A stretch of DNA of 11,052 bases. It comes from M3007 sp040397785. Its GTDB lineage: Bacteria > Bacteroidota > Bacteroidia > Chitinophagales > Saprospiraceae. Positions 6,818-11,052 of the stretch are shown here, in pieces. The stretch is taken from assembly GCA_040397785.1 (NCBI GenBank), contig JBBAVI010000148.1, positions 1 to 11,052 on the forward strand, written 5' to 3'. Position 1 is the stretch's first letter; each line of letters begins with the position of its first letter. The position numbers and the translations under genes were made by a program. The notes below the pieces were generated by a model. It had not been told where the DNA came from, made no database searches, and worked only from the letters and a program-made list of their open reading frames with translations.

Positions 6818-9370
6818 ATGAAATTATTGCTTCGCAAACGCGCCCTCTATATTCTCTTTCCCTTAGCGACTTTGGCTGGATTTTCCCTCTTGCTAAACAC
6901 CAACAACCTGCTGCCCAGCCAAATCAAAAATGGCCTCAATCCAGGCTACTACGAACAATGGTTCCAAGAAAAAAAGGACGCCAACGGCCAAATCCCGCCC
7001 TTCCTTCGCTCACAATGGGCACAGTACGATGCAAAAAAACTCGATCGACGTTCAGGCAGCAACCCCATCGATACAGTGATTGAGCTCGGACCCAATAACG
7101 TGGCCGGCAGAACCCGCGCGCTCTGGATTGATCCCCGCAATGAAAAAATCATCCTCGCCGGTGCCATTTCAGGCGGACTTTGGCGCAGTGAAAACGGCGG
7201 CCTAAACTGGAAACCCATCAACGAACAAGAGGTGTCTATGATGCCCTCGGCCCTTACCTCCAACCCCTATAACCCCAACGAAGTCTACTACGGAACCGGC
7301 GAAAGCAGAGCCAACTCGGCCGATGTGGATGGCGAAGGCGTTTTCAAATCAACCGACGGCGGCAAGACTTTCAACCAGCTCCCCTCCACCGTAAACCTCA
7401 ATGGTTTTAACGCGATCTGGGACATCGAACATTCAAAAATCGATTCACAAATGATATTCGTTGGCACCAACAATTACGGACTCTATCGCTCAACCGATGG
7501 CGGCGCAACTTGGTCAATCGCTTACAACGGCGGCAACAAACAAGTCACCGATGTGGTTTGTCTCCCCAACGGCCGCGTGATCGCAACGATGCAATCCAAT
7601 CTCATCGTAGCCTCCGATTCCAACGGAAAACCGGGCACCTTCAAAACCGTCGTCTTCCCCAATGCGCCGAATGCCGGAACCTATAGAACCGTTCAGTTGG
7701 ATTACTGTCATGAATTTCCAAAAGTGGTCTTTGCCGTGTTCGAAGGATTCGCCTTTGACGCCGCACCCGTGGCCTTTTATAAGAGCAGCGACGGCGGAAA
7801 CACATGGAAAGCCAAAACCCCTCCCACCGCAGCCGGACCCGGTTATCAGGCCTATTGCATGGTAATGGGCGTGCATCCCACCGATACAAACCGCGTGGTA
7901 GTGGGCGGACGTGACATCTGTAGAACCAGCAACGGCGGAACCTCGTGGACCCCGCTCGATATCGGTCATTCCGACCACCATTCTTATGCATTTTTGCCCA
8001 AAACAACCAACGAATTCCTCATGGGTGGAGATGGTGGTGTTTTTAAATACCAGTGGACATCAACGGCCGTTGCGGCAAACCTCAACAACGGCTACCGCGT
8101 TACCCAATTCTATTGCGGCGGCTACGGCCCCACTGGGATGGTAGGTATTTCTGGCGCACAAGACAACGGTACCCAGGTCACCGAGAAACCTTTGGTAAGT
8201 CAGCGATTCTTTGGCGGCGATGGCGCCTATTGCAATATCGGTCAGCAAGATGGAAGCATCGCCTATGTGAGTTATCAGAATGATGCGATTCACGTGATGA
8301 ACAACTTTACTTCGAGCAATCCCGGCAACACCACCAAAATCGTTGATGCGCGATTTACAACCGATGGCGTGGATTTTATCAACCTATACGAAATGAATCT
8401 GGCCGACCAAAACATGGTTTTCTACCGCACCAACAAATACTTGTATCGGACGATGGATATGGGCTATACTTGGGACCAGATGACAACCAGCTTGAGGGCG
8501 GGGATTAAAGCGATTGGCATAAGTAGACAAGAAAATCCCGTTGTTTATTTTGGTGGAACCGCATCGCAGGTGTATAAAATCGAACATGCGGCCACGGCGA
8601 TTCCGGGCAAGGAGGTCAATTACAATTCCAGTGTTCCTTCGGCTGTCACCAACGATTTAATCAAGGGGATGACGGTGCATCCCAAAAATCCCTATGTGTT
8701 ATACGTGGGATTCAGCAATATCAGCAACGAACCGAGGGCTTGGCGCGTTACTGGGTTGGACTCGATAACCAACAAACCGGTTTGGAAGAATATTTCGGGT
8801 GATTTGCCCCCGGGTTTGCCAGTGAATATGTTGGCAGTGGATCCTTACCGGCCCGACGAGGTGTTTTTTGCCGGAACCGATTTTGGCCTTTACTATAGCA
8901 TCGACAGTGGGAAAACTTGGAACAAAGATTACCGGGTGCCGAATGTAGCGGTGCACGAAATTAAAATGCGGGACGATCGCACGTTGTTTGTAATTACCCA
9001 TGGCCGCGGGATGTTTGCGTTGCCTTTGACTTACATGGAGACACCGGTTTCTGTTTCTGGGCTTTCGCGTGGTTCGTCGATAAAATTGTACCCCAACCCG
9101 AGCAACGCTTCGATTTCGGTTCGTGGGTCGATGTCGATGGAAAATCGCAGCTATCGCGTATACAACTTACAGGGCAAAACGGTGATCGAGGGTTGTTTGG
9201 GCGAAGGTGTTTCCAGCGGCCGCGGTTTGAGCGTTAACGGTTCGAGTAATAACGGTTCGAACGATTCTGGCGTGATCCCAACAGCGAATTTACCCAACGG
9301 CACTTACTTCTTGCAGTTGGATGGTGAAAAGTCGCGTGCCACAACATCAAAGTTTATTGTTCTGCATTGA
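6818..9370 (+). CDS. Secreted Asp-box beta-propeller protein with T9SS C-terminal sorting domain
   Basis: The 850-residue product starts with a basic/hydrophobic signal-like segment (residues 1-30). Five Asp-box motifs (S/T-x-D/N-x-G-x-T/S-W/F) fall at about 124-131, 178-185, 225-232, 323-330 and 370-377. Two more lie at 545-552 and 694-701, with phrases such as GLYRSTDGGATW. Such repeats mark BNR/sortilin-type beta-propellers, usually built as one or two propellers for carbohydrate or protein binding. From about residue 745 the tail has KLYPNPSN, YRVYNLQGK, LPNGTYFLQL and a final KFIVLH, the type A sorting domain that sends proteins through T9SS to the cell surface or medium. A Ser/Gly/Asn-rich insertion (about residues 798-822) interrupts this domain. 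The first 60-80 residues resemble the pro-region found in such proteins. Ligand unknown. Codon usage is C-rich in the first ~1.5 kb and G-rich later. No catalytic sialidase triad is evident. Confidence 0.9.
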   Translation: MKLLLRKRALYILFPLATLAGFSLLLNTNNLLPSQIKNGLNPGYYEQWFQEKKDANGQIPPFLRSQWAQYDAKKLDRRSGSNPIDTVIELGPNNVAGRTRALWIDPRNEKIILAGAISGGLWRSENGGLNWKPINEQEVSMMPSALTSNPYNPNEVYYGTGESRANSADVDGEGVFKSTDGGKTFNQLPSTVNLNGFNAIWDIEHSKIDSQMIFVGTNNYGLYRSTDGGATWSIAYNGGNKQVTDVVCLPNGRVIATMQSNLIVASDSNGKPGTFKTVVFPNAPNAGTYRTVQLDYCHEFPKVVFAVFEGFAFDAAPVAFYKSSDGGNTWKAKTPPTAAGPGYQAYCMVMGVHPTDTNRVVVGGRDICRTSNGGTSWTPLDIGHSDHHSYAFLPKTTNEFLMGGDGGVFKYQWTSTAVAANLNNGYRVTQFYCGGYGPTGMVGISGAQDNGTQVTEKPLVSQRFFGGDGAYCNIGQQDGSIAYVSYQNDAIHVMNNFTSSNPGNTTKIVDARFTTDGVDFINLYEMNLADQNMVFYRTNKYLYRTMDMGYTWDQMTTSLRAGIKAIGISRQENPVVYFGGTASQVYKIEHAATAIPGKEVNYNSSVPSAVTNDLIKGMTVHPKNPYVLYVGFSNISNEPRAWRVTGLDSITNKPVWKNISGDLPPGLPVNMLAVDPYRPDEVFFAGTDFGLYYSIDSGKTWNKDYRVPNVAVHEIKMRDDRTLFVITHGRGMFALPLTYMETPVSVSGLSRGSSIKLYPNPSNASISVRGSMSMENRSYRVYNLQGKTVIEGCLGEGVSSGRGLSVNGSSNNGSNDSGVIPTANLPNGTYFLQLDGEKSRATTSKFIVLH

Positions 9371-9372
9371 TC

Positions 9373-9395
9373 AAGAGGAATAGATTTTCCTTTTT
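9373..9395 (+). terminator. Rho-independent-type terminator after the propeller gene
   Basis: Two bases after the TGA of the propeller gene, AAGAGGAA (9373-9380) can pair with TTCCTTTT (9387-9394) through one G-U wobble across a 6-base loop, and the right arm runs into a T tract ending at 9395. The A/T-rich stem is modest, but its position right behind the stop and the T run fit an intrinsic terminator. Confidence 0.55.
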
Positions 9396-9470
9396 AACAT
9401 GAAATAACATCCCCGCGGTAATAACCTTCAAACCAAATTCAAAATCCTAGAAATAAAATCAAAAAATATT
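9396..9470 (+). promoter_or_regulatory. Leader upstream of the 133-residue gene
   Basis: The region between the terminator-like hairpin and ATG 9471 is A-rich, especially the last 25 bases, as often seen before Bacteroidota start codons. No Shine-Dalgarno-like GGAGG and no clean TAnnTTTG box is visible. If the preceding hairpin terminates, a promoter must lie here, but I cannot point to it. Confidence 0.25.
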
Positions 9471-9872
9471 ATGTCAGTCAATCCCGCAGTAGAATCCCAG
9501 CTCAAATCTTTGGAGGCTCAGTTGGGTGAATTGAACGATTTTTTGTTGGAGGTAAGCACAGACATGGTGGATGGTAAGTTCACGGAACATCCGATTTACG
9601 TGGCCCATCAGGAGCAGGCCAAGATTGGAGAGATGATTGTGGATCGCGACGAGTTTGGCTTTCCTTATTCGATCAATGCAACAACGATAGAGCGATTCTT
9701 GGAGTTGGGCATTTTGCAAAAGGAAAGATTGGGCGCTTTTTTGAAGACTTATGGCAATCCAAAGGCGAAGTGTTGCGTGTTTTTAATGGTGGCTCCGGAG
9801 CCGCAGTTTGTTTTTCATAATTTCAAAGGCGGGGCGGCCGTCGGAACAAGTTCCGCCGCGGCCGCCTCATAA
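9471..9872 (+). CDS. Unassigned 133-residue protein with Gly/Ala/Ser tail
   Basis: The product begins MSVNPAVESQLKSLEAQLGELNDFLLEVS, cytoplasmic-looking and without signal peptide or membrane segment. Residues 7-30 are predicted helical and amphipathic. The middle has TEHPIYVAHQEQAKIGEMIVDRDEF, then GFPYSINATTIERFLELGIL and a hydrophobic strand CVFLMVAPEPQFVFHNF at about 102-118. The last ~14 residues (GGAAVGTSSAAAAS) are low-complexity and are encoded by a nearly self-complementary GC-rich segment. I do not recognise a named family; it could belong to a conserved Bacteroidota group of unknown function. Codon use is strongly G-rich compared with the flanking plus-strand DNA. ATG 9471 is the only plausible start, preceded by A-rich sequence. 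Its neighbours (a secreted propeller protein and a glycosyltransferase) do not indicate a role. Confidence 0.75.
   Translation: MSVNPAVESQLKSLEAQLGELNDFLLEVSTDMVDGKFTEHPIYVAHQEQAKIGEMIVDRDEFGFPYSINATTIERFLELGILQKERLGAFLKTYGNPKAKCCVFLMVAPEPQFVFHNFKGGAAVGTSSAAAAS
9833..9866 (+). repeat. Very GC-rich hairpin forming the 3' end of the 133-residue gene
   Basis: GGCGGCCG (9833-9840) pairs perfectly with CGGCCGCC (9859-9866), and CGGAAC (9842-9847) with GTTCCG (9850-9855), leaving a small internal loop (T9841 opposite 9856-9858) and a tight apex. The stem is 14 bp and almost entirely G/C, in an otherwise A/T-richer neighbourhood. It ends four bases before the stop codon begins at 9870 minus one codon (TCA), so it lies inside the coding sequence. 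No T tract follows, so it is not a standard intrinsic terminator. It could protect the mRNA 3' end, pause ribosomes or polymerase, or be an inserted palindrome. Confidence 0.75.
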
Positions 9873-9888
9873 TACCCCTCCCGAATTG

Positions 9889-10020
9889 TCCATTACATTC
9901 AACACAAATTCAATCATTCAACACAAATTCAATCATTCACACCAAATCCAATCACAAATCCAATCATTCAACACAAATTCAATCACAAATCCAATCATTC
10001 AATACAAATTCAATCACACC
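9889..10020 (+). repeat. G-free modular direct-repeat array (19-mer and 12-mer units)
   Basis: No G occurs on the plus strand over 132 bases. Inside, 9897-10015 consists without gaps of: ATTCAACACAAATTCAATC at 9897-9915 and 9916-9934 (identical); a variant at 9935-9953; the 12-mer ACAAATCCAATC at 9954-9965; the 19-mer at 9966-9984; the 12-mer at 9985-9996; and a one-base variant of the 19-mer at 9997-10015. The 12-mer is the second part of the 19-mer with one change, so the array is a 12-base unit seven times with a 7-base insert in five. A transcript would be unstructured, with C but no G, like Rho-loading (rut) regions. There are no unique spacers, so it is not CRISPR. Confidence 0.85.
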
Positions 10021-10053
10021 GCATCCCACTAAATAAGAAAATCCCCTCAGAAA

Positions 10054-11052
10054 TTGCCAACACCCACCATAAATATCGTTGTCCTGAATTACAATACCCG
10101 CAACCTGTTGCAACAGTGTTTGCCTGTTGTGATTCGGAACAGTAAGTATCCTGGGGCGACCATCACGGTGGTTGATAACAATTCGTCCGACGATAGTGCT
10201 GCTTGGATGGCAGAGCATTACCCTGAAATCCGATGGATCCAACTTCCCGATAATAGCGGTTATGCCGGGGGATATAATGCCGCTTTGGCCCAATGCACAG
10301 AGGATTATTTTGTGCTATTGAATTCCGATGCTGAGCCCGATGAGCAATGGCTTTCGCCATTGCTCCAATTGGCTGCGGAACACCCGGATTTGGGTGCGGC
10401 GCAGCCGCACCTCATCAACTACTACAAACGCAGCCAATTTGAATACGCCGGCGCAGCCGGCGGATTCATCGACCGATTTGGTTATCCCTTCTGCCGTGGT
10501 AGAATCTTTGGCAATGTGGAAACCAACCTCGGTCAATACAACACCCCCATACCCATTTTTTGGGCTTCCGGCGCGGCCTTATTCATCAAACGCGAATCTT
10601 GGAAACGCGCTGCCGGCTTGGATTTGGCCTTCTTCGCCCACATGGAAGAAATCGATTTGTGTTGGCGACTTCAACTCATGGGTTACAGCATTTGGTCATG
10701 CCCCGATTCCCGCGTTTTTCACATTGGCGGCGCCACCCTCCCCAACCAAAGTCCGCGCAAAACCTTTCTCAATTTCCGCAACAACCTTTTGATGTTGCAC
10801 AAAAATCTGCATCCATCCGAAAAATCCCAGCGAATTCTCGCACGCAAATTGTTCGATGCCCTTGCCGGCGCATTTTTCCTAATGCAAGGCAAGTGGTCTC
10901 ACATTCCACAGATCATCAAGGCCCACCGCGAATTCGACCGCATCAAATCTCAATTCCCCGCCACTCCCGGCGCCAAACTGTTATCCGAACTACCCGGCAC
11001 CTTAAACCATTCCATCGTTGCAGGATACTTCACCCGCGGCAAAAAAACCTGG
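10054..11052 (+). CDS. Family 2 glycosyltransferase, start TTG, 3' end beyond window
   Basis: The frame from TTG 10054 is open for 333 codons to the window edge. GT2 enzymes move a sugar from a nucleotide sugar to an acceptor at the cytoplasmic face of the membrane, often in O-antigen, capsule or protein glycan synthesis. The product shows the GT-A fold order: INIVVLNYNTRNL (6-18), VVDNNSSDDS (39-48), DNSGYAGGYNAAL (66-78), the metal-site region LLNSDAEPDEQWL (88-100), FWASGAALFIKR (169-180), HMEEIDLCWRLQLMGY (196-211) and HIGGAT (223-228). This is the pattern of rhamnosyltransferase-like GT2 proteins. An in-frame TAA at 10030-10032 limits how far upstream it can begin, and no ATG or GTG lies between it and the conserved VVLNYN strand; TTG gives the expected short N-terminus (MPTPTINIVV). 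It follows the G-free array, which may influence its expression. Sugar and acceptor cannot be told. Confidence 0.9.
   Translation, partial: MPTPTINIVVLNYNTRNLLQQCLPVVIRNSKYPGATITVVDNNSSDDSAAWMAEHYPEIRWIQLPDNSGYAGGYNAALAQCTEDYFVLLNSDAEPDEQWLSPLLQLAAEHPDLGAAQPHLINYYKRSQFEYAGAAGGFIDRFGYPFCRGRIFGNVETNLGQYNTPIPIFWASGAALFIKRESWKRAAGLDLAFFAHMEEIDLCWRLQLMGYSIWSCPDSRVFHIGGATLPNQSPRKTFLNFRNNLLMLHKNLHPSEKSQRILARKLFDALAGAFFLMQGKWSHIPQIIKAHREFDRIKSQFPATPGAKLLSELPGTLNHSIVAGYFTRGKKTW

Noticed and set aside
7514..8006. Gly/His- and Arg-rich minus-strand ORFs inside the propeller gene
   Set aside because: They mirror the Asp-box coding repeats on the other strand and lack independent support.
9897..10015. 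CRISPR array or replication iterons
   Set aside because: Units are contiguous without unique spacers, are not palindromic, and there is no cas or replication initiator gene nearby.
9808..10032. 74-residue plus-strand ORF crossing the hairpin and repeat array
   Set aside because: It is out of frame with the 133-residue gene and reads the G-free repeat as Asn/Ile/Gln/Ser/His repeats; it is a by-product of the lack of stops in the array.

Overview
The window looks like a chromosomal segment of a Bacteroidota (Bacteroidetes) bacterium, probably near the flavobacterial/cytophagal lineages. The clearest evidence is the 850-residue secreted protein at 6818-9370, which ends in a type IX secretion (T9SS) sorting domain, a system confined to that phylum. 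Support also comes from the mitochondrial-type aconitase, start codons preceded by A/T-rich rather than Shine-Dalgarno sequence, and TAnnTTTG-like boxes in one intergenic region. Base composition is moderate, with a patchy GC skew that changes sign inside genes. No mobile element, CRISPR array, tRNA or rRNA was seen.

Layout. 1-133 (-) is the N-terminal part of ruvC, cut by the window edge. After a 75-bp divergent spacer, 209-2473 (+) is a complete aconitase, followed 26 bp later by a 571-residue polytopic membrane protein resembling GT-C glycosyltransferases (2500-4215, +). Facing it is a minus-strand unit: a membrane-anchored beta-lactamase-fold serine hydrolase (6733-5531), then ribD (5531-4305, start overlapping the upstream stop as TGATG), then a possible 29-codon ORF (4308-4219) overlapping the ribD stop as GTGA. 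A 78-bp divergent spacer leads to the T9SS cargo protein with Asp-box beta-propeller repeats (6818-9370, +), which is followed by a short hairpin/T-tract terminator. Next come a 133-residue unassigned protein (9471-9872, +) and, from 10054 to the window end, a GT2 glycosyltransferase (+) that appears to start at TTG and runs off the edge.

The most unusual non-coding architecture is between the 133-residue gene and the glycosyltransferase. A very GC-rich, almost self-complementary segment (9833-9866) forms the last sense codons of the gene. It is followed by 132 bases (9889-10020) with no G on the plus strand, built from a modular array of a 19-mer and a 12-mer (A A A' B A B A''). The predicted transcript is a strong hairpin followed by an unstructured, C-containing, G-free leader, which resembles a Rho-loading (rut) region. 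This is an inference that needs 3'-end mapping.

The genes are mostly housekeeping (DNA repair, TCA cycle, riboflavin synthesis) mixed with envelope functions (two glycosyltransferase-type proteins, an anchored hydrolase, a secreted propeller protein). I see no obvious single multi-gene defence or biosynthetic system. The best candidates for something new are the hairpin plus G-free array, the unassigned 133-residue protein and the small ORF coupled to ribD.
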